The notes under the pieces are model-generated. The model was not told where the DNA came from. It ran no database searches and saw only the letters and a list, made by a program, of their open reading frames with translations. Of a stretch of DNA of 64,000 nucleotides, positions 33,387 through 44,144 are shown one piece after another. The stretch spans positions 1,550,001 to 1,614,000 of the forward strand of contig JAVLRN010000007.1 in the NCBI GenBank assembly GCA_032821775.1, written 5' to 3'. The DNA comes from Sanguinoderma infundibulare (lineage: Eukaryota; Basidiomycota; Agaricomycetes; Polyporales; Polyporaceae). How positions within the stretch are numbered: position 1 is the first letter of the stretch; each line of letters opens with the position of its first letter. The position numbers and the translations under genes were made by a program.

Positions 33387-36171
33387 TTACAACCTAGAAA
33401 CAATATGTGGTGTGCTCGCCGGTACCGCCGTAGCCTCCGCGCCGTCGAAGACCGGGTGCCTCGGTGGCGTGTCTACGTGAGCTAGTGCCTCGACGTTCTC
33501 GTACCACCACTCGATCGCGTACTCCTTCTCCGCATCCCCGACGTCCTGCGAGATCGCCTTGAAGAGCGCCTCGACGAGCTCTTCCCGCATCTCTTCCGCC
33601 CGGCGGTCCACGGCGCGATCGCTCGACGCCGAGAGAGGCACGGAGAGCACGATCGCCTTCACTTCCGTCAGTAGTCTCGGGAGCAGCGTGAGGGAGACCG
33701 AAGGCACGCTCGCGATGAGGGCGAGGTGGAGCCGATGTAGATGTTCGGATGGGGTCTGCGTCGCTCCCGGCGTGGCGACCGCCGATGACGATGCCTCGGT
33801 CTCGGGCGCGAGGGCGGCGTTTATCGGCGCGACGCCGACGTGCCGTATCGCGTCCAGGAGCACTTCGATGCAGTACCACGTCATTGTGTCTGCTTGGATG
33901 GTGCTTGCGTGATGCACGTCGCCGGGCACGGCGTCGGCGTATCCGAAGGCGCTTGCACTTCGGACGAGCGCAGCGTAGGCCATGCAGAGCTGCACGGTGC
34001 TCAAACGGCCGTCTGGCGAATTCTGTGTGAAGACGTGCGAAATGTGCGAGCAGTCAGCCAGACGAATCCTTCCGTGCCACGCTCGGTTCCGTGAAAGATA
34101 AGTACCTCGACGAGACATCGCGCATACATCGGGACAATCTTCTCCGCGAAGGCCGCTTCAGCCTCCGGTTGCCACCTCCTTGTATTGCTGCTTTGTGCAT
34201 GGGAAGCGAATATCGCCAACATGACCGAGTGGGCAGACTCGTATCTTTCCCGGTGACTAGGGTTCCAGAGGCTTCTACAAGAATAGACGGCGGTCAGCAG
34301 TGCTGTCTGACGTGTGTCCGGGTTCACTCACGGGAGACACAGGGGATAAACTCGGGACTGAATCACTTCCTCTGAGAGAACGGGCATGAGCTGTTCGGCG
34401 CATGCGAGGGCAAATGCCTTCTTCGTATCCACCATGCTCCGCGGAAGGTTGTCTATCCCTGGGATCTCGGTCAACGGAATCTGGGAACGAAACCATTAAT
34501 GGCATACCTTTGCCCTTGCCCGCCAAACCATCATCGTGGCACAACTCCTCCACGAAACGATCCGCCTCGGTTTGGCTTGCGGACAGCACGTCCAGTGCCA
34601 TGTAGAATGCGCGCTTGAGCTCCGGCAGCCCTCCTTCAGACATCGACGCTACACCACCGAACTGCGGCATAATGAAGGAGACATGCGAGAGCGTATGCAG
34701 GACGTCCAGAGCAATAACATGACGTGAGGGAACGCTTGAGGACGAGCTATATGCGCTCCCATCATGAGCATTGGGGATGAAAACCACGGCTGACAGAATA
34801 GATTGGGAGAGCATGAGCGTTGTGAAGAGCAAGGTCTTCAGTATGGACCAGGTAGCGGTGGTTACACCGCGCGAGCCCTCGTCAGCGAAATCAGCGTCGT
34901 TCTCGAGTCGAGCGAGAGGGCACTTCGCCCAGTCCTTCTCGACGGTACTTGTGAGGGATTTGAGGCGGTCGAGGGTACGGCCAATGGCCTCCCATCCGTG
35001 CACGCGTCTTGACTCTACAAGAACGGTGAGGGAGAGCGCAGTGAACTTTGCGAGTGAAGCCATGGACCCAATATGTGTTGACTGGGCAATTGTCTGGATG
35101 GTCTGAGCGAAAGCACCGTCTGCCTGGAGAGACATTGAAGCCACGATCTTCAAAGAGCAACAGCAAACTTACAGGAACGGACACTTTGCCATTAGCATCG
35201 GTCACAACAGATAGCAATGCCCCTGCGAGGAACCCGCCGCCATCGAATGAACGATATACAGTGGTCACAAGCACGTCTATAATTGCCTGTATGTGCTTTG
35301 AGTTTACGGTAGACTCGCAAACTCGATTGGACATACCGGTAGAGGCAGAGCCTGTAATCTCTGTGGGTCGACAAAGGACGCGCATTGCGATGCGAGGAGA
35401 ACCGCAATAGCGAGCGGATCTGATGCAAGTGAAGTGAGGACAACATCCTCAGTCGCGGCTTGAGACGATGAAGCTCAGACGAGACATACCTTCTGCCTCC
35501 TCATTAGCCTCCACAGTTCTCTTGAAGTCCGCCTCCCACCCGCTCCCCTCTCTCACATATGCATCCACAATCTCTGCGAGCGCAAGCACGACCTCCTCCT
35601 CGACCTTCGACCTCGCCCTCGCTTCCCTCTTCTTCACCTCCAGCTCTGTCTCCCAGTCCTCCAACCCAAGCAAAAGGCCCGAAGCACAAGCGAGCCTGAT
35701 CACCGCGACGCCCCCTTTGAATCCCTCCAGCACCGCTCTTATCCACTTCCCCATTCTCCCCGTGACGTCCACACCCTTCGCCAGCAGCCCTCCCGGATTC
35801 TGCTCGGCCTCCTCCTTGTGCACCGCGAAACGCAGGTGCACGGCATGCCGGAACGCGACCGAAAGGGCGGCAAGCTTCTCGTACGTGTACGGACGGAAGA
35901 CCGGGCTGCCGATGATCGTCGCGACGAAAGGCGTAGGGGAGCCGGGGACAGGACTGGGAGGACGCGCGAGGTAGTGCGCGATGGAGGCCTGGAGAGTCTC
36001 GAGAGGTAGAGTAGAGGCAGTGCGGGTGAGGTGACGGATGAGGTTGATGTAGCCGCGGTCTAACATGGTCGACAGTGCGCTCGCTACCTGTGTAATAGAC
36101 GAGTTTGCTTGAACGTGTACCGAGGTCAAGAGGCAAGTAGCTGCGATGTTGGCAAGCGTCGCGATCACCAA
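33387..36171 (-). CDS. PEX8-like peroxin (N-terminus uncertain)
   Basis: Exons read on the minus strand: (about 36171)..35490, 35458..35337, 35286..35173, 35123..34508, 34458..34332, 34274..34106, 34022..33387; all junctions after the first keep frame, giving about 630-640 residues. It is an all-helical protein without an obvious enzyme motif and ends in SRL, a PTS1-type tripeptide. Size, helical make-up, a C-terminal block (RLSTVQLCMAYAALVRSAS, WWYENVEAL) and the PTS1 end fit Pex8, the intraperoxisomal organiser that links docking and RING complexes of matrix-protein import. The assignment is from remembered likeness and is moderate. The start is not settled: the frame at 36171 opens with GTG. 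A tiny ATG exon at 36244..36236 spliced to 36087 would keep frame, as an alternative. Confidence 0.58.
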
Positions 36172-36239
36172 AGCATGGGATTTCGCGGGCTGGCGCGCGC
36201 TCGCGAGGCTCTGCCACTGACAGTGACTACTTACATACT

Positions 36240-36871
36240 GAGCTCATCCTCAATCGCGCAAAGGACATCGACAAGACCGTTCTCTCCGAAAACGGTGACG
36301 CTAACCCGAGCTACAAGGTTTGTTCGTCAACGTTTCAACCTCGAAGACGAACGTTAATTCGTTCCTTTGCTGATAAACGACACTAGTACGCTGACAGGAG
36401 ATGGCATCTGAAGAGAGCAAGGCAGCGGGCGCCAAGATCGCCGCAGAGAACCTCTCCAAGGCGTTGGGTGCAGGAGAAGAGGAGGCCGAAACCGATGCCT
36501 TCCAGTGCTATCGCTGCAAGCAGGTGCCCTTCTCCCCCTACTCGAGCTCGTTTCTCCAGCGCACTGCATGCTGAGCCGCCTACTACTAGCGGAAATGCCG
36601 TTACCGTACACAACATGATGAACCAATAACGGTACGTACTATCCTGTCTTAATCGCCGCTATCCATGCCCTAACACGGTCCTTCGCCGTCAGACATTTGT
36701 AACGTCAGTCATCTGTCGCTTGCATCCTTCACTTCGCCTTATGACCCCGACTATCATTTTTTTTACCCGCACAGTTGTACCGTATGTAATAATAGGTTGG
36801 TATTGCTCTTCTTCCCCATGCTTCGGTTTGCTCAGTGCTCACCCCTTCTGAGCAGATGGCAGTTCTCGTAA
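36240..36871 (+). pseudogene. 3' fragment of a transcription elongation factor TFIIS gene
   Basis: Segments in order match the TFIIS C-terminal half: ELILNRAKDIDKTVLSENG (central domain), then EMASEESKAAGAKIAAENL, AETDAFQCYRCKQ and RKCRYRTQHDEPIT, and finally TFVT-CTVC-NNRWQFS before a stop at 36869-36871. The four Cys of the zinc ribbon and the Asp-Glu of the catalytic hairpin are present. Splice sites between the later pieces are intact (for example donor after 36530s CKQ, acceptor before RKCRY). But the N-terminal domain, the start and about 40 residues of the central domain (the IRSLFVNLKDK block) are missing, with only a decayed trace near 36318-36350. The ribbon also lacks four residues before DEP. 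So this is a truncated, intron-bearing copy abutting the PEX8-like gene, not a retrocopy. Confidence 0.68.
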
Positions 36872-37303
36872 TTCACATGCAGATAGTCGCGAGGCGCGTC
36901 GGTTTCTCACAGCTTGCGCTGCGTATAGAGTGCGGTAGTCGAGAAACTCCGGTTGTTCATGTCGCACAGTGAGAATATGGGGACGCGTTTGTGAGGCGCG
37001 ATATATTGGGCAGCAAGTGGGTAAAAAAGAATGAACAACTTGCTGGAAAGGGGACGGTTTATCGATACAACCAGAACACCAGTATTAAAGCAGGCATCGG
37101 AACAGATGCTACCATGTGCACGCACATTGCGAGCAAAGACCCCGAACGTGAAAGGAAGCAAACCAGAAACAGAAACTCAGCCTGGGCGATGACGAGGGGG
37201 TATGAGAGCTCTCCCATAGAACAGCAATATCACTTCACCATGCCACGGTGGGAGAGGCAAACAGTCGGCCATCAAGTGAACCCTCGGGAAGATCGGGTGC
37301 CGC
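36872..37303. other. Intergenic region
   Basis: Holds the 3' flank of the secreted-protein gene. Nothing recognisable was found. Confidence 0.45.
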
Positions 37304-38198
37304 TCAGCGACGTGCCGTGGCCGTCGAAGCCGCAGTCACCGTAACAGTGACGGTCTCCGTCGCGCAATTCGACGAGTTGTCAGTGCTGTACGTTACAATC
37401 GCCGACATCAGTCCGAGTGCGACCCCTGCCGAGGCACCAAAGCACGCACCTCGAAGCGTTCCCACTGGCAGCAACGCCGGCGACAGCCGCGTTGATCTCG
37501 TCCGCCGTCGCGTCATCAACGAGCAGGTTCTGCGTGAAGATGCAGCCGTTCGGGTCGTTGGCGTCGTCGCAGCTGTTGCCCTTCGCGGTCGGGTCCCCGA
37601 TCGTGCCGGGCGCGAACGTGCCTGACTTAAGCGCGTCCTGCGGGTCGCCGCCGACCGACGCGATCTGCTTGGCGAGCGCGAGCACGATCGCCTTGTTCGT
37701 CGCCGCGGCGCCGCTCGACGCCGGGTCTTGGTGCTGCTGGATCGCAGCGATCTCCGGGTTCGTGGCGGTTTCGGTACAGAGGACAGACGCGGTGCCGACT
37801 GCGCCAGTGTTGCGCTCGAGAGCGCGAAATATGAGTGCGTTGACCATGCTGTCGGTGTCGCCCGCGGCCTTCGCGTTGGTGAAGGCCTGGTCGGCGACGG
37901 CCTGCTGCAAGCAGTCGAGGTTCTGCATGACAGGCGTGTGAAATCAAGGGATGGGATGTAGTACAAGATGTATGCTCACCGTGATGTCACCGGCACCAGC
38001 AGCTGCTGCAGCGTTACCGAGGAGAGCGAAAACAGGGTCGACGATCTTGTCGGGGTTGTTGAGGTTCAAAGACGCGCGAACCGAGGTGAGGATCGGCTCA
38101 TGCGAATGCTCCTGGGGAACCTCACGGCGCACGGGGGCGGAGAACGCGATGGCAGAGAAGAGGGCGACAAGCGCGAAGGAAGACTTGATGAAGACCAT
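37304..38198 (-). CDS. Small secreted protein of unknown function
   Basis: Three exons (38198..37980, 37922..37450, 37385..37304) give 257 residues. A clear signal peptide (FIKSSFALVALFSAIAFSAPV) is followed by a short propeptide-like stretch with an RR pair. The mature region is Ala/Asn/Asp-rich, has few cysteines (DCLQQ, SVLCTE, NSCDD, NGCIF) and repeated DPAS/DPT motifs, and then a Thr/Val/Ala tail (TETVTVTVTAAS) that looks like a cell-wall-type spacer. It resembles an abundant class of hypothetical secreted proteins in polypores that has no assigned function. The last intron (37449..37386) is needed to reach the Thr/Val tail; reading through gives a different short end. A TATA element lies about 225 bp upstream. 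Confidence 0.8.
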
Positions 38199-38420
38199 GG
38201 TGGAAGTGATGTGTGTGGTGACCCGACCGGTGCGGTTGTATCGACAAAGTCACAAAGAAGGGTACGCCAGCGACTACAGCGCAGGTGAGCAAATTGTACA
38301 CAGTGGCCAAAAGCGAGGAACTCACAAGAAGAGCGGAAGAACTTGAAGAAGGAACGTCAAGACCCGGTCTTGGCTGGGAAATGGGAGGAATGAGGACGAC
38401 TCTCTGTCCGGCCTCAGGCC

Positions 38421-38427
38421 TTTATAC
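38421..38427 (-). promoter_or_regulatory. TATA-like element of the secreted-protein gene
   Basis: GTATAAA on the minus strand, about 225 bp upstream of the ATG, implying a fairly long 5' leader. Position alone supports it. Confidence 0.4.
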
Positions 38428-39219
38428 TGCGGGAAGACAGACTAAAGAAAGAGATAGTCGCCGATACCAGGGGTCCTGGCTGTTGCCATGCTGCGACACG
38501 ATCCGAGGGATCTGGAAAATGAACGAGTGATGGCCGCGAAAGATTCCGGAAGTATCTTTCTAACAGAACGTCGGCCGTCTTCCTTCCCAGGGAAGCGTGG
38601 TCTTTTGCGTGGTCTGGTTGGTCCTTCATAGCAACTACAATCAAATGCGGTAAGTGATCTGCCTGAACCGGCCTCTCGTCATCGTATGCAGTCGATCGAA
38701 TAAGTACTACATATGCTGCTGCATGGACCTTCCATCACCGCCCAGCAGGATTGTAGCGGTTGGGGCCAGGGGATTGACGGTACCTAGCGTCATTTTGCTA
38801 GGAAACAAGTAAATCCGACCAGAACCACGTCCCACGGTTGTTCGGCTCAATGATCACAGACGGAAAATGTCCGTCCATCGCCGTTATGTAGCGGCACGAT
38901 ATCCGTGCGAGTCCACCAGTTAAACGTCTGCCGAACCTTGGTTTAAATGCTTGTTGAAGCTTGACGACACGGTGTTGTTGAAGTGTTGATATTTCCGAGG
39001 AGTTGCCGCCTGCGGTCAACTCGGTTTCGGGTACAGGCACAGTCGGTTCCTATACGTCGGATATGACAATCAATCGGATATGGACAATCAACCGGGGTCG
39101 TTGGCTGCATGTTGAAGCCGTCGTCAACCTCGGACCATCAGCGGACCTACGCAGTGTGACGCTCAGTAACACCCATACCGACCAGGGATAGAACGAGAAC
39201 AGAAGGCGGATCTATTGTT
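38428..39219. other. Intergenic region
   Basis: Short frames only; nothing recognisable. Contains the 3' flank of the next minus-strand gene. Confidence 0.45.
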
Positions 39220-39987
39220 CTAAACAACACGGACGGTAGTAGCTTCCTTCTTGGAAAGAGCATGCACGTCTTGTTCTACCGCGGAAAGAAATAAGTGAGT
39301 CACCATGCACGTCCTATGGACGACGAAGGTACTCACGGATGCCCCACACATGTGCTCGCAGGTCAAGGAATTCTGGACGATGACGCCAATAACAACTTGA
39401 GCAAGCACGAATATGTGGAAGCGGGCAGTGCCAGCTTACCGATATGCAATCCATCGTATAGCTTCTTCACCTCGGCACGTACACGGGAGATGTCCTCTTT
39501 CGAGGCTGACGTTTCGCTCAATGCCTTGAGCTCCTTCTCGACTGCCTCGATCCTCCTGACATGTGCGGTAACCTGACAAGGAACGTCCACAGCTTGCACC
39601 ACTGTGCAACACGGAGATGTAAGAGCGCACCTTCTGTGTGCTCGTTTGGAGCTCCTCCACGCTCGCTTGTAGCGCAGCCGAGGCCAACTTGTACTCCTCC
39701 AGCAAGTGGTACGCCGCAAGGGACGACGCGAGGGAAAAGCCGAGCAAGAACCCGACGACGCTAAGCAGACGCATGTATCAGCACACGAAGCGATTCGGAG
39801 TAACGCAAACACGGTGTACGTACCCTCCACGGAATGCACCAAGGGGCTTCTTGGGCGGGGGAACGGAGCCCAGGTTCGGTGTGGCCTCCTGACGCACGGC
39901 CCGCGTGGTTGAGAGCAAACGACTTGAAACGCGCTTGGGCGTTGTCCTAGCCAGAGAGAAGGAGCGTGAAGCGAGACTGGAGGCCAT
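39220..39987 (-). CDS. Small mitochondrial membrane protein with coiled coil, unknown function
   Basis: Five exons (39987..39824, 39760..39631, 39572..39440, 39372..39337, 39275..39220) give 172 residues. The N-terminus is a typical matrix-targeting sequence (Arg/Ser/Ala-rich, no acids: SLASRSFSLARTTPKRVSSR). After KKPLGAFRGG comes one membrane segment (VVGFLLGFSLASSLAAYHLL, about 56-75), then a helical coiled-coil region (EEYKLASAALQASVEELQTS, RIEAVEKELKALSE, RVRAEVKKLYDGL). This layout suggests a single-pass inner-membrane protein with its coiled coil in one compartment. The family is unnamed to me. The frame from the GTG codon at 40029 is not used; the ATG at 39987 begins the presequence. 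Confidence 0.72.
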
Positions 39988-40107
39988 CGTCGAGGGAATC
40001 GCTGCTACACCCGAGCTGAGCTTGAGCACTAGCTTGAGGGCACTGGCACCAGCACCGTCACCCAGTCGCCAAGTCCACGCGCGCCTACCGCAATCGAAGC
40101 GCGCAGA

Positions 40108-41808
40108 GTGAACATCGTTGTCGCATTTATCCTCGGCCTAGAGGCCTCACTTAGCCTTCTTCTTGTACTCGTCAACACTGGACATCGTCATGGATCAAGG
40201 CGTCCCCTTCTCCCAGCCTCGAGCCGACTCGACATAGATGTACTACGCTGCGTCTGCGAATTCCTGACAGAGGTCAAAGATCTCCTCTCGTTTTCTCTCA
40301 CTTGCTCCTCCCTCCGGCCAGACGCCATCCGTCGCCTCCTCAGCACTCGTCCCATCGTTCTCTATGGTACAAGTTCCCTCTGCAAATTCTACAGATTCAT
40401 TTCTGTCGACAAACCAACCCGCGCTCCCCAGATTTATGGTCTGGACATCAAGCGGATATCGATGGACGATGAACCGCCGTACACTGGGTACATCATCGAC
40501 CTCATAGAATGGGCACTCAATATTCGGTACCTCAGCATTCCCCTATTCCATCTCAAGATCAAGTCTCCAAGTACCGGCAGGCTCGTTCCCGCAATCACCG
40601 GCTTGACCAGCCTCCGAGAACTCTCAATCGCCGAGTGGTTTGCCGTGATCCCGGATCTCGTCCGTCAGGTTCAATCTCCACTCAAGGCTTTGCGGATCGG
40701 ATGCCAGGACGATACGTCAGCCCGCCTCATCTTCGACTGCCTGGGACATCTGGCTCCGACGCTTGAGCACCTCGGCCTGGAACATCTGTCGTTTGCTGCC
40801 CTCACCCGTCTCTTGATCAAACACACCTTTCGAGCCCTGCGGTCTCTCGTCCTCACTGCAACAGACCTCATCTGTCATCTAGGTGTCCTGACCGATATGT
40901 TTCCCAACTTGGACCGAACGTTGCAAGAGGACCGATCTCGCGATGTCCGCTCCATGAATGCGGGTCAGCTTCGCAGTGCACGAGAGGACAACCATCGAGT
41001 TCAGGACACCCGCTCTTGGACAAGTCTTTCCCGCCTTGTTTGTGATGCGCTCGCGTTCTTCGTTCTAGGCCTCAAATGCCCGATCGAGTAGCTCGTCTGT
41101 GCCAAGGCCACCTCCGAATTAGTACCCTACCTTGCTGAGGGTCTCCGCGAGAACCCCATGCCTCGCCTGGTAATCTCGATCATCCTCAACGAGGCCGATA
41201 TGCTCAGAAATTTCTTCCCGCCACCGGGCTCCCATCCGGTGCTGCAATCAATTCTATAGAAGGGACAACGCCGAACTCAATGCAGCGTTTCGCTCGGGGC
41301 AAGTGCTAGTGAGTTCTTTCCAGTTACCAAACCATTTTAGCGTTGTGGTGACGGGGTCACCTCACTCGCAGTCCAATATCCTATCCACCATCAAGAGTCT
41401 GGGTTCCTTGTCACATCTCTGCTTCGTCATCCACTGCGATGTCGTCGGCGACATAAACGAGAACTTTGAACATTTTTCTCAAAGCCAACCCGAGCTACAC
41501 TTGGGCCAACTCGCTTCCCGGTTCCTCTATGAGGCGGTTTGTTATCAAGCCCGCGATCCCACTCCTTCCGAAACCATTCCTATCAGCGACACCGTTATGA
41601 AGGGAAAGGAACGGGTGAGACTTTTGAGGATGGGGAAGGAGCAGAACTTGGGGGAGGCGGGCAATGTCTCGACACATTGGCAAATCAGGATCATCACTAC
41701 ATTGTTCTCATACCAACTCCCCGAAAGCAGCATCTCATCCGACGAGGACTCAGAGGACTCGCACTCTGACGTTGACAACGAATCAGAGATGGATAGCGAC
41801 TATTGCTG
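40108..41808 (+). pseudogene. Degenerate F-box protein gene
   Basis: An F-box-like opening (LDIDVLRCVCEFLTEVKDLLSFSLTCSSL) is followed by the leucine-rich scaffold common in polypore F-box proteins (RPIVLYGTSSLCKFYRF, RYLSIPLFHL, LTSLRELSI, LEHLGLEHLSF). Three lesions are visible. The only suitable ATG (about 40191) is one base out of frame, and the open frame otherwise begins at a GTG. A TAG at 41089 interrupts a segment that continues in frame (VCAKATSELVPYLAEGL). A stop at about 41258 is followed by a frame change to a segment reading RDNAELNAAFRSG, which continues to an acidic tail (SSDEDSEDSHSDVDNESE) and a stop at 41808. An intron from 41087 could remove the first stop but would delete normal-looking codons. 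A related tail lies at 57010-57200 on the other strand. Confidence 0.62.
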
Positions 41809-42456
41809 AGGACGCATGGGATGCAAAGGTACCTCAGCGGTGGCAGAGACGACTTTAACCCCGATGCGCATGAAGATATAACTCTTAGGATAGTGAGGCG
41901 GCATGCCCTAGTCTTCTAAGCTGTATTTAGACTATCCTAGGCGTGAAGAGCGAAGGCAAACCCGAGGTTTTGCATGTTGCGGCTCGTTAAAACCCTGGGC
42001 TGTCATCCTGGGCGATGATCCGCGCTTGCCCGCTCCGAATCCAGTATCGCCAGTCACAGGCTCCGCGTGGAAGAAGAATAAGAGGATAAAATTTAGTGTC
42101 GCGCCTGACGACGTACGCCCGGGGACGTCGCTTTCAATGGGAGCCGTGTGCCCCAAGTGGGCTTCACAAGGGAGCGTAGCGCGGATCCGAGGCTCGATGG
42201 AGGCTGCTTTCAGACATTCGGTGAACAAACTTGGCGAGCGTTGACGCGTAAACGTAGAGGACCAAGCTTCCATTCGTTAGCAGTAATCGTACATCGTGAT
42301 CAGAGTCAAAATGGACGGATCTCTTCGTCGAAAGTGATTGCTTTCGGATCCTCCAAACCACTGCGCACTACCTCCCAGGACTGTAGCGCTAGCGCTCTCG
42401 CCGAAGAGAACGGGTGAACGGGAAGACGATGTGGCCAGGTGATGCCCGGGACATGT
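41809..42456. other. Intergenic region
   Basis: Separates the F-box relic from the hydrolase 3' end. No supported gene on either strand. Confidence 0.45.
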
Positions 42457-43762
42457 TCAGATAACGTCCTCGTCTCCAACGAGTGCGCGCATTGCCATCT
42501 CCGGCTGGTCCCATTGTACCTAAAAGACGCATGAGGGGTCCAAACAGGTACAAGGTTCACGTTAAGAGGCTAAACACTCACGAAGTGATTTCCTCCTTTG
42601 ACCCGAACGATTCTGACCTTGCGGGGAGGAACGCCGTTCTCCGACTTCACGTGCTCCAACTCCGCAATAAGGAGGTGCATAACGTAGGATCCATCCGCAT
42701 GAGACATCTGGCACCAAACCACGCGCAGCTCTACGTCGCCCCAGTGGTCGCCCTCGTCGTCTTCCTCGTTCTCCTCACCACCTCCGAAAAGGAAGAACGC
42801 GCGTCGGCGAAGGGTCGTGAAAAGCCCAGACTGTATCCCGGGCAAGATGATGGCCGAGTCCACAGCGCCTCCGGGTAGGTGTGTTAACTCCGCGCGTTCT
42901 TCCGCACTGAGCGTGCTGAAGGTGGACGGAGGGTCACTGAGTGCCTCATGTGATAGGCTGTCGATCGTAGCACCATGGGAGTAGTAACTGCTGACCGTTT
43001 GCGCGCGCGCCCAAGGGTCAAGCCCCTTGGTCCGTTCTTCCTCGGGAAGGCTTGTGTCGAATGCGCGGTTGTACATGTCTGACCGTCCTGGATAACCCAT
43101 CACAAGGTGGCCGGTGTCTGCAAGTGGCACGGTGACTATCCCAAAGGCATTTTATGGAATCCAGTTGCTTACCGAGTATGACGACGCGTCTGACATACTT
43201 CGAAAGTTCGACGTCGTTGATGGGGAAAGAAGACACATATGCCATGAGCGAAATTATCCACAGTGCTCCGAAGGACCAGCCTGCGACGATGATCCCTCCG
43301 GCGTTCTTCTCCGGCTGAGCGGGCGGTATGTTGTCATGCCGCACGAGGTCCTGCAAGAAGTCGTACACCTCCCTCGCCCGCTCTCTCATGAACACCCCAA
43401 GATCCTCCTTCACTTCTTCCAGAGCCTCTTCATCCGCTTCGGGTGAGAGTTTGGGAATCGCGGCACGTTCCTCGTCGGTAAACAGGGTGCTGCCCGGGTA
43501 CCCGCGCCGGTTTAACAGGATGATACGGGCGTCGTAGCTGCTCGCAAGAGGCACGACCTTGAGAAAGGTACCTTATGATGAGGAAACCCAGAAAACGATG
43601 CAGGTTAGACCGTGCTGCTGTGGGAGCACATGACGATCACTCACCGCTATGCCAGATATGAGTATGCAATACGACGAGCGTGGTATATGTGTGGCTGCCT
43701 TGAGGCGCTCCAGTATCGTGCACAATACCAAGTCGGCCCCCTGTGGATGTCGTCCCTGTCAT
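42457..43762 (-). CDS. Alpha/beta hydrolase-fold protein
   Basis: Four exons (43762..43645, 43571..43173, 43117..42582, 42519..42457) give 371 residues. After LVVLHTHIWHSGTFLKVVPLA, which fits strand beta-3 and the oxyanion region, come ARIILLNRRGYPGS and a nucleophile elbow AGWSFGAL (G-x-S-x-G). A final KGGNHF motif, with His as the likely catalytic base, precedes WDQPEMAMRAL at the end. A long insertion between core strands (about 200-290) is acidic and charged, with EENEEDDEGD. This is a serine hydrolase or esterase-like protein common in Agaricomycetes; no substrate can be given. No signal peptide is seen. A TATA element is well placed upstream. Confidence 0.82.
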
Positions 43763-43844
43763 GATGTGGCTCGCGTTGTAGCTCGGGGGAGGGTGCTGGA
43801 GTGGGGTGTTATAGGAGTCCAGCGAACTCTTCGTTGTTGGATCC

Positions 43845-43852
43845 TATATATA
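43845..43852 (-). promoter_or_regulatory. TATA box of the alpha/beta hydrolase gene
   Basis: TATATATA, about 85 bp upstream of the ATG at 43762. Good spacing for a fungal core promoter. Confidence 0.5.
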
Positions 43853-43990
43853 GAAGAAGCGGATGGGAACCTTGAGTGCGGTCTCACCGTTGGGAATAAG
43901 TGGTACCTATACGTCAGGGACCTCTCTGGTGTGTCAGCTACGCATCTCTTTGGAGAGCGATCGACCTGATTGGACCGTGTACTGGTAATT

Positions 43991-44144
43991 GCCTATGATA
44001 CTCAACACCGGGGTCAGCCGGAACGTGCGCCTCGTCATTACGAAGGCGAGTGAGGGGCGCGTGCACGACGCGGTGCGCAAGCTTGATGTCTCCCACTTGG
44101 ACGGGGAAGAAGAGCGCGAGGGTAGGGCCAATGGTGGACGACAT
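43991..44144 (-). pseudogene. Orphan first exon of an old yellow enzyme-like gene
   Basis: From an ATG at 44144 the minus strand reads TIGPTLALFFPVQVGDIKL, AHRVVHAPLTRLRNDEAHVP and DPGVEY, the characteristic opening of fungal NAD(P)H:flavin oxidoreductases (old yellow enzyme), including the H-R-V-V-x-A-P-L-T-R substrate-proximal strand. After about codon 50 the match stops. No further exon of the FMN barrel is found in the 200 bp before the divergent hydrolase promoter. It is a truncated copy, probably left by a rearrangement. Confidence 0.7.
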
